Under the pieces are notes generated by a model that worked only from the letters and a program-made list of their open reading frames with translations, had not been told where the DNA came from and made no database searches. Both the position numbers and the translations under genes were made by a program. A stretch of DNA of 64,000 nucleotides, from assembly GCA_025351385.1 (NCBI GenBank), contig JANXWA010000013.1, forward strand, positions 1 through 64,000, read 5' to 3'. Below, piece by piece: positions 1-9,525 of this stretch (position 1 is its first letter; every line of letters begins with the position of its first letter). The DNA is from Acidimicrobiales bacterium (GTDB taxonomy: Bacteria; Actinomycetota; Acidimicrobiia; Acidimicrobiales; RAAP-2).

Positions 1-1475
<1,475 letters not shown>

Positions 1476-1556
1476 GTTTGATGTTCGTGCTCGGTCTAGG
1501 ACGCTCAAGGAGCCGGTTCACGCCGGTTCTGATCTCGAGAGAGATCGGGCGCACAG

Positions 1557-1676
1557 TTTCCGGTGGTTATGGCGGTGGAGATATACCTGTTCCCATTCCG
1601 AACACAGCAGTCAAGCCCACCAGCGCCGATGGTACTTGGGGGTTCCTCCCTGGGAGAGTAGGTCGCCGCCGGATTT
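1557..1676 (+). rRNA. rrf: 5S ribosomal RNA
   Basis: About 120 nt with the conserved segment CCATTCCGAACACAG in loop B/C. The terminal stem TCCGGTGG / CCGCCGGA pairs the two ends. It follows the 23S gene after an 80-nt spacer that holds no tRNA, the normal order of a bacterial rRNA operon. End positions are accurate to a few bases. Confidence 0.95.
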
Positions 1677-1680
1677 CTTG

Positions 1681-1710
1681 AAAGACCCCCACCTTGCGGT
1701 GGGGGTCTTT
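1681..1710 (+). terminator. rRNA operon terminator hairpin
   Basis: A perfect 13-bp inverted repeat, AAAGACCCCCACC / GGTGGGGGTCTTT, with a 4-nt loop lies directly after 5S rRNA. The 3' arm ends in TTT, consistent with intrinsic termination of the rRNA transcript. It could also serve the minus-strand gene that ends at 1729. Confidence 0.88.
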
Positions 1711-1728
1711 CGCATTTCCGAACGGTCG

Positions 1729-2451
1729 CTAACCCATCTGGCGCTGGAGGTCGCCGAGAACTCGGTAGCAGTCGAGCACCGAGTGGACCGACGAGTTCGG
1801 CTCGCGACCTTCGAGGATTGCCCGGATGAACTCGCGGTCCTGGAGCTCGATGCCGTCCAACGAGACGTCGACGCCCGATACGTCGACCACCTCGTCGCGC
1901 CCGCTCACGAGTTCGTCGTAGCGCGCGACGTAGGTTCCGTTGTCGCAGATGTAGCGAAAGAAAGTTCCGAGCGGCCCGTCGTTGTTGAAACTGAGCGCCA
2001 GCGTGCAGAGCTGGCCCGAAGCGGACCGCAACTGGATCGACAAGTCCATGGGGATGCCGAGGTCGGGACTGACGGGACCGGCCAAGACGTGGGCGGTGGC
2101 GACCGGCTCACCACATTGGTACGCAAATAGGTCGACCGTGTGCGCCGCGTGGTGCCAGAGGAGGTTTTCGGTCCAGCTGCGCGGCTGACCCAACGCGTTC
2201 ATGTTGGTGCGGCGAAGGAAGAAGGTCTGGACGTCGAGGTGCAACAGGGAGAGCTCGCCGGACAGGACTCGCTGGTGGATCCACTGATGCGACGGGTTGA
2301 ACCGGCGGGTGTGACCGACCATGCACACGAACCCGGTCTCGCGCTGCACCTCGGCGACGGCGGCGGCATCGGCCCAACTGTCGGCGAGGGTAATCTCCAC
2401 CTGGACGTGTTTGCCGGCCCTCATCGTGGCGATGGCCTGAGCGGCGTGCAA
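1729..2451 (-). CDS. Gfo/Idh/MocA-family oxidoreductase, 5'-truncated
   Basis: This encodes the C-terminal two thirds of an NAD(P)-dependent Gfo/Idh/MocA dehydrogenase, a family that oxidises sugars, inositols and related polyols. The motif AGKHVQVE near the start corresponds to the family's AGKHVLxEKP segment, with the catalytic-site EKP changed to EIT. GHTRRFNPS and the substrate-binding alpha/beta domain follow. The N-terminal Rossmann half (about 80 residues) is absent. Reading upstream of the first usable start (TTG at 2451), the frame still encodes the family motif IATPTQLHA up to about 2469, then homology stops and a stop codon follows at 2515-2517. So the gene is cut, not short, and is unlikely to make an active enzyme. 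See the junction entry. Confidence 0.75.
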   Translation of the reverse strand: MHAAQAIATMRAGKHVQVEITLADSWADAAAVAEVQRETGFVCMVGHTRRFNPSHQWIHQRVLSGELSLLHLDVQTFFLRRTNMNALGQPRSWTENLLWHHAAHTVDLFAYQCGEPVATAHVLAGPVSPDLGIPMDLSIQLRSASGQLCTLALSFNNDGPLGTFFRYICDNGTYVARYDELVSGRDEVVDVSGVDVSLDGIELQDREFIRAILEGREPNSSVHSVLDCYRVLGDLQRQMG

Positions 2452-2454
2452 CTG

Positions 2455-2470
2455 CGTGGGCGTCGCGATC
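2455..2470. other. junction between two truncated genes
   Basis: The oxidoreductase on the minus strand and the LivM permease on the plus strand both lose their 5' ends here. About 15 bases (2456-2470) make sense in both: the minus strand encodes IATPT of the dehydrogenase and the plus strand encodes VGVAI of the permease. Two different genes sharing one short segment at their break is what a microhomology-mediated rearrangement, or a mis-joined assembly, would leave. Confidence 0.6.
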
Positions 2471-3262
2471 CCACTCGCGATCGTCGCCTGCGGTGCGATC
2501 GCGCTACCGGTGACCTATCTGATTTTCCGCCTCCGGGGGGGATACTTCTCGGTCGCCACGTGGGTCATCTCGGACAGCGCCATGCTGCTCATTGGCTCGA
2601 TCGCGCTCCTTGGCGGCGGCACGGGCCACTTCCTGCCCGGCCTGACGAACCTCAGTCCGACTCAGCTCAACCACGACACCTACCTGGCGACGTGGATTGT
2701 GGCGCTGCTCGTGGTCGTGGCGACCTACCTGCTGCTGCGAAGCCGCATGGGACTCGTCCTGGCGTCGCTGCGCGACAATGAGCTCGCCTCGCGCAGCGCC
2801 GGCGCCAGGGTGACGTCGATTCGGCGGCTTATCTACATCGTTGCCGCGGCCGGCTGCGGCGCGGCCGGAGCGGTGCTCGCGATCAGTCAGCCCTTCATCC
2901 AGCCGGGCAACGAATTCAGCCTCCAGTGGGCGGCCGAGATGCTCTTCGTCTCGATGATTGGCGGGCTCGGCACCATTGAAGGGCCGATCCTCGGCTCCAT
3001 CATCTTCTTCGTCCTCCAACAGGCCCGGCAGAACTGGGGCGCCTGGTACCTCATCATCTTCGGTTCGGTGGCCATGGCGGTGGCGATCTGGTGGCCCCGG
3101 GGCATCTGGGGCGCGCTGCGCGACCGGTTCAATCTCGAACTTCTTCCGGTCGGTTACCGTGTCGTGGTCGAAGGGGCCAGTCGGTCGAAAGGGCCTCGAC
3201 GGCCACTGCGGCGATGGACGTCGATGCGGATGGCGCGCCAGGGGAGTCGGCCCGCGGAATAG
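2456..3262 (+). CDS. livM: branched-chain amino acid ABC transporter permease (LivM), 5'-truncated
   Basis: Integral membrane permease of the LivHMGFK type, which imports branched-chain amino acids or related substrates. Features are the RLRGGYFSVAT segment typical of LivM, about seven hydrophobic helices, and the cytoplasmic loop SVAGxxxxGARVTS-like region followed by SMIGGLGTIEGPILG, the coupling region for the ATPase. LivM proteins usually have about 60-80 more residues before this point, so the first helices are missing. No livH, livG, livF or binding-protein gene lies nearby, which fits a displaced fragment. The C-terminal 35 residues are basic and family-atypical. The GTG start is only the first possible start after the junction. 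Confidence 0.75.
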   Translation: MGVAIPLAIVACGAIALPVTYLIFRLRGGYFSVATWVISDSAMLLIGSIALLGGGTGHFLPGLTNLSPTQLNHDTYLATWIVALLVVVATYLLLRSRMGLVLASLRDNELASRSAGARVTSIRRLIYIVAAAGCGAAGAVLAISQPFIQPGNEFSLQWAAEMLFVSMIGGLGTIEGPILGSIIFFVLQQARQNWGAWYLIIFGSVAMAVAIWWPRGIWGALRDRFNLELLPVGYRVVVEGASRSKGPRRPLRRWTSMRMARQGSRPAE

Positions 3263-3294
3263 TGGCTGTCGACGCCCTTTAGTAGCATTACCCG

Positions 3295-5115
3295 GTGCCT
3301 ACTCCCAATACCAACCCCCGGCGGAGCTCCGGTGGCGCCGGCCGCTCGGGCGCCGGTCGTGGCGGACCACCCCGCCAGGGTGCTCCGTCGAGGGGTACCG
3401 GGGCCAATCGCCCCGGATCGGGCCGGTCGACCACGGGACGGGGTCCTCGCGCCACCGATAGCCGCTCGGACAAGGACGACCGCGCCCCGCGAGATGGTGC
3501 GGAGCGACGTATCGAACGTGGCGGCGCTGACCGGTCTCGTGGTGCCGCGCCGTCACGTGGTGCCCGTCCGGGCGGCACAGGTGCTCGCGATGAACGAAGG
3601 CCCTCTCCGGACCGAGGGCCTCGCCGCTACGATCGCGATGATCGCGTAGAACGGGGCAACCGTGACGAACGTTCCGGTGGGGATCGCCGTCCTCGCCCGG
3701 GCGATGCCGGACGCGACGCCCGTCCCTCAGCCCGGCCGACCGGACGTGACTCGCGACCTTCGTATCCCCGTCGCCCCGACTCCGATGTCCGACGCGGTCC
3801 CCGTGATGGCGAGCGCTACGACAGTGACTCGCGCCGTCCGCGCCCGGGCGGTGCCGGACGCGACGCCCGTCCCTCGGCCCGGCCGACCGGACGTGACTCG
3901 CGACCTTCGTATCCCCGTCGCCCCGACTCCGACGTCCGTCGCACCGCCCGCCCCGAGTGGCGCGTCGAAGGTGAGAGTCAAGAGCGCCGTCCGCGCCCGG
4001 GTGGCGCCGGGCGCGACGCCCGTCCCTCGGCCCGGCCATCACGTGACGGTTCGCGCTCCGAGGGCGAGTCCCGTGATCGTCGACCGAGCCTGCCACCACG
4101 TGGCGGGCGTCCGGGCCAGCGGCCCGCGGGCCGTGACGAGCGTCCCCGTCGCGATACCGGTGGTCGCACCGATCGCCGACCGCGCGAACTGACCCCGGAG
4201 GAGGCTGAGCGCGCCAAGGCCGATGCGTACGGCAAGGACCGGGGTTGGGGCGGAGTGGCTCGCAAGGGCGGCGCCCACCTAAAGTCGACGGGCCAGGCGA
4301 TGGAAGTGACGCCGAGCAGCGGCAAGCGCCCCGACCATCAGACGCAGTGGGTCGAGGAGGCCCGACCATCCAAGGCCCCGCCCTCGACCCCGGTGAAGGC
4401 GAAGGTGAAGTACGCCCTGCCGGGCGATATCGCCGCCGACGTGCGCAAGGCTTTCATCGGCACCTCATACATGCGCGAGAAGATGGTCATCACGCTCACC
4501 CGCGCCGCCGAGGCCTACGACCGCAAGCGCTACGAGGAGGCGCTGCGCCTGGGGCGGATCGTCTCAGACGCCGTGCCCGGCGTCGCGCCGGTTCGCGAGC
4601 TCACCGGTCTCGCCGCGTATCGCGCCGATCGCTGGAGCATGGCCAAGATCCACTTGCGCGCTCACTTCACCATCACCGACGATCCGGAGCACCTGCCGCT
4701 GGTGATGGACTGCGATCGCGCGAACCGCCGCTACCGAGCCGTCGAGAAGACCTTCGCGGAGCTCGAGGAGGGCGAGCCGACGGCGGAGGTGCTCGCCGAG
4801 GGCCGCATCGTCATGGCTTCGGCCTGGGCCGACCAGCGCATGTACAAAGAGGCGATCGAGCTGCTCACGAAGGCCGGTGCGACCAAGCAACTGCGCAACC
4901 CGTCGTACCGACACGTTCGACTCTGGTACGCCCTGGGCGACGTCTTTGACCGTGCGGGCGACACGGCCTCGGCCCGCGAGATGTTCGCGCGGGTGGTCAT
5001 CGCCGAGCCCGACGCCTACGACGCCCAGAGCCGCCTGGCCGACCTCGGAGCCACGGCGCCGCCGAAGAACCGCAAACGTCGCACGACGCCGGTGTCCAAG
5101 AAGAGGGTCGACTAA
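3295..5115 (+). CDS. RG/RD-rich disordered protein with C-terminal TPR-like domain
   Basis: A 606-residue protein in two parts. Residues 1 to about 335 are low complexity, dominated by Arg, Gly, Asp, Pro and Ser, with internal near-identical repeats starting at residues 131, 180 and 231. Residues about 365-600 are a compact helical domain with tetratricopeptide-like helix pairs (for example AAEAYDRKRYEEALRLGRI and YALGDVFDRAGDTASAREMF), then a basic tail. TPRs bind other proteins; the basic tail and RG-rich head suggest nucleic-acid contact, which is inference. The GTG start sits 6 nt after TAGCAT (3283-3288), a leaderless-type promoter. Its stop overlaps the convergent hydrolase gene by 4 nt. 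No specific function recognised. Confidence 0.72.
   Translation: MPTPNTNPRRSSGGAGRSGAGRGGPPRQGAPSRGTGANRPGSGRSTTGRGPRATDSRSDKDDRAPRDGAERRIERGGADRSRGAAPSRGARPGGTGARDERRPSPDRGPRRYDRDDRVERGNRDERSGGDRRPRPGDAGRDARPSARPTGRDSRPSYPRRPDSDVRRGPRDGERYDSDSRRPRPGGAGRDARPSARPTGRDSRPSYPRRPDSDVRRTARPEWRVEGESQERRPRPGGAGRDARPSARPSRDGSRSEGESRDRRPSLPPRGGRPGQRPAGRDERPRRDTGGRTDRRPRELTPEEAERAKADAYGKDRGWGGVARKGGAHLKSTGQAMEVTPSSGKRPDHQTQWVEEARPSKAPPSTPVKAKVKYALPGDIAADVRKAFIGTSYMREKMVITLTRAAEAYDRKRYEEALRLGRIVSDAVPGVAPVRELTGLAAYRADRWSMAKIHLRAHFTITDDPEHLPLVMDCDRANRRYRAVEKTFAELEEGEPTAEVLAEGRIVMASAWADQRMYKEAIELLTKAGATKQLRNPSYRHVRLWYALGDVFDRAGDTASAREMFARVVIAEPDAYDAQSRLADLGATAPPKNRKRRTTPVSKKRVD
3685..4037 (+). repeat. in-frame direct repeats in the RG-rich gene
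   Basis: A unit of about 112 bp beginning CGCCGTCC occurs at 3685 and 3832, almost identical, and its first half recurs at 3985. The periods are 147 and 153 bp, both multiples of three, so the coding frame is kept. The unit encodes a stretch with GRDARPSARPTGRDSRP and PRRPDSDV. The near-identity suggests recent duplication or gene conversion. Confidence 0.88.
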
Positions 5116-6239
5116 CCCATCGCGGCGAGGGCCGCCGCGAAGACGATCTCCGAGCCGCGAGAGTCGCCGGTCAGGCCGCCCAGCATCTTGTTCATCATGT
5201 AGGCAACCGTCAACTCCAGTTCCTGGTCGATGACGATTACGGAGCCGCCGTAGCCACCCCAGAAACAGCCCCGTGGCCCGATCGGCACCGACGGTGAGGT
5301 CAGTCCGTAGCCCATGCCGATGTTGACGTCCATTCCGAGGACTGGATCGAATCCCCGCGCCTGGCTCTGGAAGATCAACTCGCCGGTGGCCTCCGAGAAG
5401 AATCGATGTCCATTGGCGTGTCCCTTGTTGGCGACGATCTGCTGAATTGTCGCGACGCTGCGGGCATTGCCGTGGCCGTTGGCGGCGGGAATCTCGGCTG
5501 CGCGCCACCATTGTTCGTGAGGCAGAGAGGCGGCGATGCGCGGTGACGTCAACGTCCGGTACTCAATGGAGTCGAGCGCCATTCCCTCCGAGTCGTCCAC
5601 GGCCGTGGGAATCACCAGTGCCACGCGAGACTCCTCGCTTTCGGGTAGACCAATGAAGAAGTCGGCGCCCAGGACGTCGGCGACCTCGGTCTTGAAGAAC
5701 TGACCGATCGTCGTGCCGGTCACGCGGCGTACGACCTCGCCGATGAGGTGACCCTGGGTGAGGACGTGATACCGCGGCATCGTACGGTCCTCCCACCAGG
5801 GGGCTTGCGCGGCGAGCAGCGCCGTCGAGTACTCCCAGTCGGCGATCCGTCGAGGTTCGATTGGCGCCTGCCATCCGGAGAGTCCGGCCGTGTGGCTCAG
5901 GAGGTGGCGAACCTCGATCTCCTCCTTGCCGTTCGCGCCGAATTCGGGCCAGTACCTGACGACCGGTGCGAAGAGGTCGAGTTCACCACGATCACTGAGC
6001 ATCAGGGCGACGAGGAACGTCATCGTCTTGGTCGTCGACCAGACATTGACAATGGTGTCGCGCGACCACGGCACCGACTTCGCCTCGTCGACGAATCCTC
6101 CCCAGATGTCGACGACCAGTTCGCCCTTCTCGTAGACGGCGACGGACGCCCCGACGTCCTGGCCACTTTCCAGATGCTGTTCCAGCACGTCACGCACGCT
6201 GCTGAACTGGTCCGTTGTTGTTCCTTCGGTCGCCGCCAT
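5112..6239 (-). CDS. serine hydrolase, class C beta-lactamase-like family
   Basis: 375 residues, the usual size for the serine beta-lactamase-like esterase/peptidase family (Pfam Beta-lactamase, EstB-like). The nucleophile motif SxxK is STTK at residues 68-71. The general-base Tyr is probably Tyr157 in YHVLTQGHLIGEVV, where the third residue of YxN is Val. HTAGL (116-120) and the C-terminal WGGYGGS segment also fit. No signal peptide is visible, so it is likely cytoplasmic. Substrate unknown; carboxyl esterase activity is the common guess. The start has a good ribosome site, AAAGGGGGACC, so this gene has a leader, unlike many neighbours. Confidence 0.85.
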   Translation of the reverse strand: MAATEGTTTDQFSSVRDVLEQHLESGQDVGASVAVYEKGELVVDIWGGFVDEAKSVPWSRDTIVNVWSTTKTMTFLVALMLSDRGELDLFAPVVRYWPEFGANGKEEIEVRHLLSHTAGLSGWQAPIEPRRIADWEYSTALLAAQAPWWEDRTMPRYHVLTQGHLIGEVVRRVTGTTIGQFFKTEVADVLGADFFIGLPESEESRVALVIPTAVDDSEGMALDSIEYRTLTSPRIAASLPHEQWWRAAEIPAANGHGNARSVATIQQIVANKGHANGHRFFSEATGELIFQSQARGFDPVLGMDVNIGMGYGLTSPSVPIGPRGCFWGGYGGSVIVIDQELELTVAYMMNKMLGGLTGDSRGSEIVFAAALAAMG

Positions 6240-6294
6240 GGTCCCCCTTTGTCGGGCACTGCACTGAACTCGAGATGACTATGACGAGCCTGGA

Positions 6295-6888
6295 CTAGGA
6301 CGTCATGCCACCAAGGCCGACGAGGGCCCGGGCGTGCTCGATCTCGCCCATGTGGCGAAGCGCGTGCTGGTAGACCCAGCACTCCAGGGCGTCGCTGCGC
6401 GAGATGCCGCCCTCGCCGCCCACGCGCGCCGAGAAGGTGTGGGCGATTCCCGGTCCGTAGGGGGGCGCGACGAGGACGTCGGCGAACGTCGCGGGGTCGA
6501 TCGACTCGACGAAACGTTCGGTCGCTTCGAACACCAGCCGTTGGAAGTCGAGGAAGGTCTCGTAGTCGCCGATCCGTTGGTCCATCATCTCGGCGACCGA
6601 CCGTTCCTTGCCGTGGTCGGGAATCGCGAGTCCCATCCTCCCCGACCACGTGTCGTCGAACTGGGGTGGGGGACCACCGGCGAAGACCACGCTGCCGTCC
6701 TCGATGAGGACCTGGTGGACGAGGGAGAACGCAATGGGCAGCACCCCGGGTGCGGCGACGTGGTTCACTTGCTCGAGATCCATCGTCGTGCACGCGCCGT
6801 AGTAGAGCGAGTGCACGGCGCGCAGTCGGCGCGCGAGGGATGATCGGTAGTCGAAGTCCATGAGGGCATTCTGGTGCATCGGCGACAT
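6295..6888 (-). CDS. DinB-superfamily protein
   Basis: 197 residues with the pattern of the DinB/YfiT four-helix bundle, a family of metal-binding proteins that includes mycothiol- and bacillithiol-dependent transferases. Metal-ligand candidates are His in ALVHQVL-like helix 2 and the pair in the last helix, QHALRHMGEIEHARALVGLGG, whose HxxRHxGEIE pattern is typical. In an actinomycete a mycothiol-linked role is plausible, but this is inference. Start is uncertain: ATG at 6888 is used here; ATG at 6861, preceded by CAGAAT six bases away, is an alternative that loses nine residues. It stands alone between the hydrolase and the aldolase. Confidence 0.68.
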   Translation of the reverse strand: MSPMHQNALMDFDYRSSLARRLRAVHSLYYGACTTMDLEQVNHVAAPGVLPIAFSLVHQVLIEDGSVVFAGGPPPQFDDTWSGRMGLAIPDHGKERSVAEMMDQRIGDYETFLDFQRLVFEATERFVESIDPATFADVLVAPPYGPGIAHTFSARVGGEGGISRSDALECWVYQHALRHMGEIEHARALVGLGGMTS

Positions 6889-6954
6889 CGGGCGGGCCGT
6901 CCGGTGGGGAGTCGCGCTCCAAGGGGCGAACGTCGCATCTTGTAGCCTTGGGCC

Positions 6955-8004
6955 ATGGACATTGCCGCACTGCTGGGCGACGAAGCATCGTCGCTACTGG
7001 ACCACAAGGCCACCGCGTTCCCCAAGGAATTGCTGACGATTCCCGGCCCCAACTACATCAATGACGTCTTCTCCCTGACCGACCGGTCCCCGACGGTGCT
7101 GCGCAACCTCGGCTCGCTCTACGGCCACGGGCGGCTCGCGGGCACCGGGTACGTGTCGATTCTGCCGGTCGACCAGGGCATCGAGCACTCGGCCGCCGCC
7201 AGCTTCGCACCCAACCCCGAGTACTTCGACCCCGCCCGCCTCTGCGACCTCGCGATCGAGGCGGGCTGCAACGCGATCGCCTCCACGCTCGGCACGCTCG
7301 GATCGGTCTCACGACGCTACGTCCACCGGATTCCGTTCATTGTCAAGATCAACCACAACGACCTGCTGCGCTACCCCAACACCTACGACCAGCGGCTGTT
7401 CGCCTCGGCCCGCCAGGCGGCCGACCTGGGCGCCGTCGGTGTCGGGGCCACCATCTACTACGGATCCGAGGGCTCCGTGCGCCAGATCGAGGAGATCTCG
7501 GCGACCTTCGCCGAGGCCCACCGCCTCGGCTTGTTCACGGTGCTCTGGACATACCTGCGCAACGACGCCTTCAAGGCCGGCGGCGTGGACTACCACCTCA
7601 GCGCCGACCTCACGGGCCAAGCCAACCACTTGGGCGTCACCATCGAGGCCGACATCATCAAGCAGAAGCAGCCCGAGAACAACGGGGGCTTCAATGCCAT
7701 GAAATTCGGCAAGACCAGTCCTAGGGTCTACTCCGAGCTGACGACCGACAATCCGATCGACCTCACCCGCTGGCAGGTCGTGAACTGTTACGCCGGGCGC
7801 ATTGGGCTGATCAACTCCGGTGGCGAGTCCAAGGGCGCCGACGACCTCGCCGGGGCCGTGCGCACCGCCGTGATCAACAAGCGCGCAGGTGGTCAGGGCC
7901 TCATCCTCGGTCGCAAGGCCTTCCAGCGTCCGATCGATCAGGGGGCGGCACTGGTCAATGCCGTCCAGGACGTCTACCTGGACGAGTCCGTCACCGTCGC
8001 CTAG
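6955..8004 (+). CDS. fbaB: class I fructose-bisphosphate aldolase (DhnA/FbaB type)
   Basis: 349 residues of the archaeal-type class I aldolase family, which cleaves fructose 1,6-bisphosphate to dihydroxyacetone phosphate and glyceraldehyde 3-phosphate through a lysine Schiff base. Diagnostic segments are [11 protein letters not shown] (69-79), [19 protein letters not shown] and [14 protein letters not shown], where Lys236 or Lys238 is the likely Schiff-base residue. [11 protein letters not shown] near the end forms the phosphate site. Cytoplasmic, glycolysis or gluconeogenesis. The ATG lies 6 nt after TAGCCT (6943-6948), a leaderless arrangement. It is followed after 15 nt by the phosphatidyltransferase gene, which has its own promoter-like hexamer. 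Confidence 0.92.
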   Translation: MDIAALLGDEASSLLDHKATAFPKELLTIPGPNYINDVFSLTDRSPTVLRNLGSLYGHGRLAGTGYVSILPVDQGIEHSAAASFAPNPEYFDPARLCDLAIEAGCNAIASTLGTLGSVSRRYVHRIPFIVKINHNDLLRYPNTYDQRLFASARQAADLGAVGVGATIYYGSEGSVRQIEEISATFAEAHRLGLFTVLWTYLRNDAFKAGGVDYHLSADLTGQANHLGVTIEADIIKQKQPENNGGFNAMKFGKTSPRVYSELTTDNPIDLTRWQVVNCYAGRIGLINSGGESKGADDLAGAVRTAVINKRAGGQGLILGRKAFQRPIDQGAALVNAVQDVYLDESVTVA

Positions 8005-8019
8005 TAATACGCTTCGGGA

Positions 8020-8631
8020 GTGAGCACGCCCGAAGTCCCCGACGCCGGTTGGCGCACGTGGCCCAACCTGGTCACACTGGTGCGCCTGGCACTGCTGCCG
8101 TACTTCTTCTGGTTGCTGTTCACGACCGACCATCGGGCCGACGCCGCGTGGCTGCTCGCCTTCCTCGGCGCCACCGACTGGATCGACGGCTTCCTCGCTC
8201 GTCGCCTGCACCAGGTGTCCAAGGTCGGCAAGATCATTGATCCCGTGGCCGACCGGATCCTCGTCATCGGCGGACTGCTGGCCGTCGCGGCCGCCGGGGG
8301 AGTGCCGTGGTGGTTCGCCGTGGCGACGCTCGTTCGCGAGCTGGTCGTCTCGATCTTGACGTTGACGTTGGCGGCTCTCGGCGCGGCCCGGATCGACGTG
8401 CTGTGGTGGGGGAAGGTCTCCACGTTTGCCCTGATGACGACCTATCCACTCTTCCTCTTGACGACCAACCCCCACCACGTCGCCCTTGACGCCTGGCAAA
8501 AGGTGACCAGAGACGGGACCTGGGTCCTCGGCGTCGGCGGTCTCGCGCTCTCGTGGATCGTCCTCTTCGGCTACGTCCGGCCGGCGTTGGCGGCCCTTCG
8601 GGCGGGCCGTCAAGGTCGGGGAATCTTGTAG
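8020..8631 (+). CDS. CDP-alcohol phosphatidyltransferase (PgsA-like)
   Basis: 203-residue integral membrane enzyme. The full CDP-alcohol phosphotransferase signature is present: D53-xx-D56-G57-xx-A60-R61-(8)-G70-xxx-D74-xxx-D78, the magnesium and CDP site. Such enzymes transfer a phosphatidyl group from CDP-diacylglycerol to an alcohol; phosphatidylglycerol phosphate synthase is the most likely member, and the position upstream of gcvH copies pgsA2 (Rv1822) in M. tuberculosis. Five or six transmembrane segments follow. GTG start, 6 nt after TACGCT (8008-8013). The exact head-group acceptor is not readable from sequence. Confidence 0.85.
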   Translation: MSTPEVPDAGWRTWPNLVTLVRLALLPYFFWLLFTTDHRADAAWLLAFLGATDWIDGFLARRLHQVSKVGKIIDPVADRILVIGGLLAVAAAGGVPWWFAVATLVRELVVSILTLTLAALGAARIDVLWWGKVSTFALMTTYPLFLLTTNPHHVALDAWQKVTRDGTWVLGVGGLALSWIVLFGYVRPALAALRAGRQGRGIL

Positions 8632-8640
8632 GTTTGCCCC

Positions 8641-9021
8641 ATGCAGATTCCCGATGACCTTCGATACTCCAGCGACCACGAGTGGGCGAGGGCGAGTGGC
8701 GACGTGGTGCGCATCGGCATCACTGACTATGCCCAAGACGCCCTCGGCGACGTGGTGTTCGTCGACCTCCCCAAGGTCGGCGCGTCGGTCGCGGCCGGCG
8801 GCACGATCGGAGAGGTCGAGTCGACCAAATCGGTGTCGGAGATCTACTCACCGGTCGCTGGCACGGTCACGTCGGTGAACGAGTCGCTGTCGAGCACCCC
8901 CGAATCGGTCAACGCCGACCCCTACGGCGAGGGCTGGATCTGCGAAGTGACGACGACGGGCAGCGCCGACTTCGACGCGCTGCTCGACGCGACGGGCTAC
9001 CGGTCCCTCACCAATAGTTGA
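8641..9021 (+). CDS. gcvH: glycine cleavage system H protein
   Basis: 126 residues, the standard length. H protein carries the aminomethyl group between the P, T and L proteins on a lipoyl-lysine, which is Lys63 in GEVESTKSVSEIYSPV. The preceding GDVVFVDLPKVG and following VNADPYGEGWICEV are family hallmarks. The ATG follows TAGGTT (8629-8634) by 6 nt. The T and P components (gcvT, gcvPA, gcvPB) lie 9.6 kb downstream on the same strand but in a separate transcription unit. Confidence 0.97.
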   Translation: MQIPDDLRYSSDHEWARASGDVVRIGITDYAQDALGDVVFVDLPKVGASVAAGGTIGEVESTKSVSEIYSPVAGTVTSVNESLSSTPESVNADPYGEGWICEVTTTGSADFDALLDATGYRSLTNS

Positions 9022-9060
9022 CCCTGACGAAACTGCGCAAAACTAAGTAGTGTGAGTCCG

Positions 9061-9525
9061 ATGAACTGTCGACGCTGTGGGGAAATTCTCAACGCCAACG
9101 CCAACTTCTGTTGGTCGTGCGGTGCTCCGCAGCACGACGCGTCATCGCCCGAGACGATCGCGGTGCCGGTCGTCAGCGCGCCCGAGTCACTGATCCCGGG
9201 ATCGAGCAAGGGCCCACACGGTGAGCACAGTGACGAATTGGTGATCGCGTCGGGTCCGACGGCGGGCACCCGCATCGAGCTCGCCAAGGAGATCACCACG
9301 GCCGGCCGCCATGAGGACAGCGACATACTGCTCGACGACGTGTCGGTCTCGCGACACCACGCGATCTTCACTCGCACCGCGAGCGGGCGCATCACCCTGC
9401 GTGATCTCAACTCGCTGAACGGAACCTACGTGAACGGCACCCGGGTCGAAGAGACCACGCTGCACTCGGCCGACGAGGTCCAGATCGGCAAATTCAAGCT
9501 CGTATTTTGGGAGGCGACGCAATGA
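9061..9525 (+). CDS. zinc-ribbon/FHA domain protein (GarA-like position)
   Basis: 154 residues. An N-terminal zinc ribbon has Cys3, Cys6, Cys17 and Cys20. A C-terminal FHA domain (about residues 57-154) keeps the phosphothreonine-binding pattern: GR, SVSRHHA, NGTYVNG. The gene position between gcvH and a MerR regulator matches garA (Rv1827), whose product inhibits 2-oxoglutarate metabolism enzymes according to its phosphorylation. GarA has no zinc ribbon, and its ETTS phosphosite is at best echoed by PETIAVP here. ATG at 9061 is preferred over GTG at 9052 because TAGTGT (9048-9053) ends 7 nt before it. It overlaps the next gene by 4 nt. Confidence 0.85.
   Translation: MNCRRCGEILNANANFCWSCGAPQHDASSPETIAVPVVSAPESLIPGSSKGPHGEHSDELVIASGPTAGTRIELAKEITTAGRHEDSDILLDDVSVSRHHAIFTRTASGRITLRDLNSLNGTYVNGTRVEETTLHSADEVQIGKFKLVFWEATQ

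Noticed and set aside
3662..4192. 176-residue open frame inside the RG-rich gene, with its own repeats
   Set aside because: It is the +1-shifted reading of the coding repeats. GC-rich repeats of a length divisible by three keep all frames open. No start signal or family match.
5341..5360. GGATCGAATCCCC resembling a tRNA T-loop
   Set aside because: It lies inside the serine hydrolase gene and no acceptor or anticodon stem can be drawn around it.
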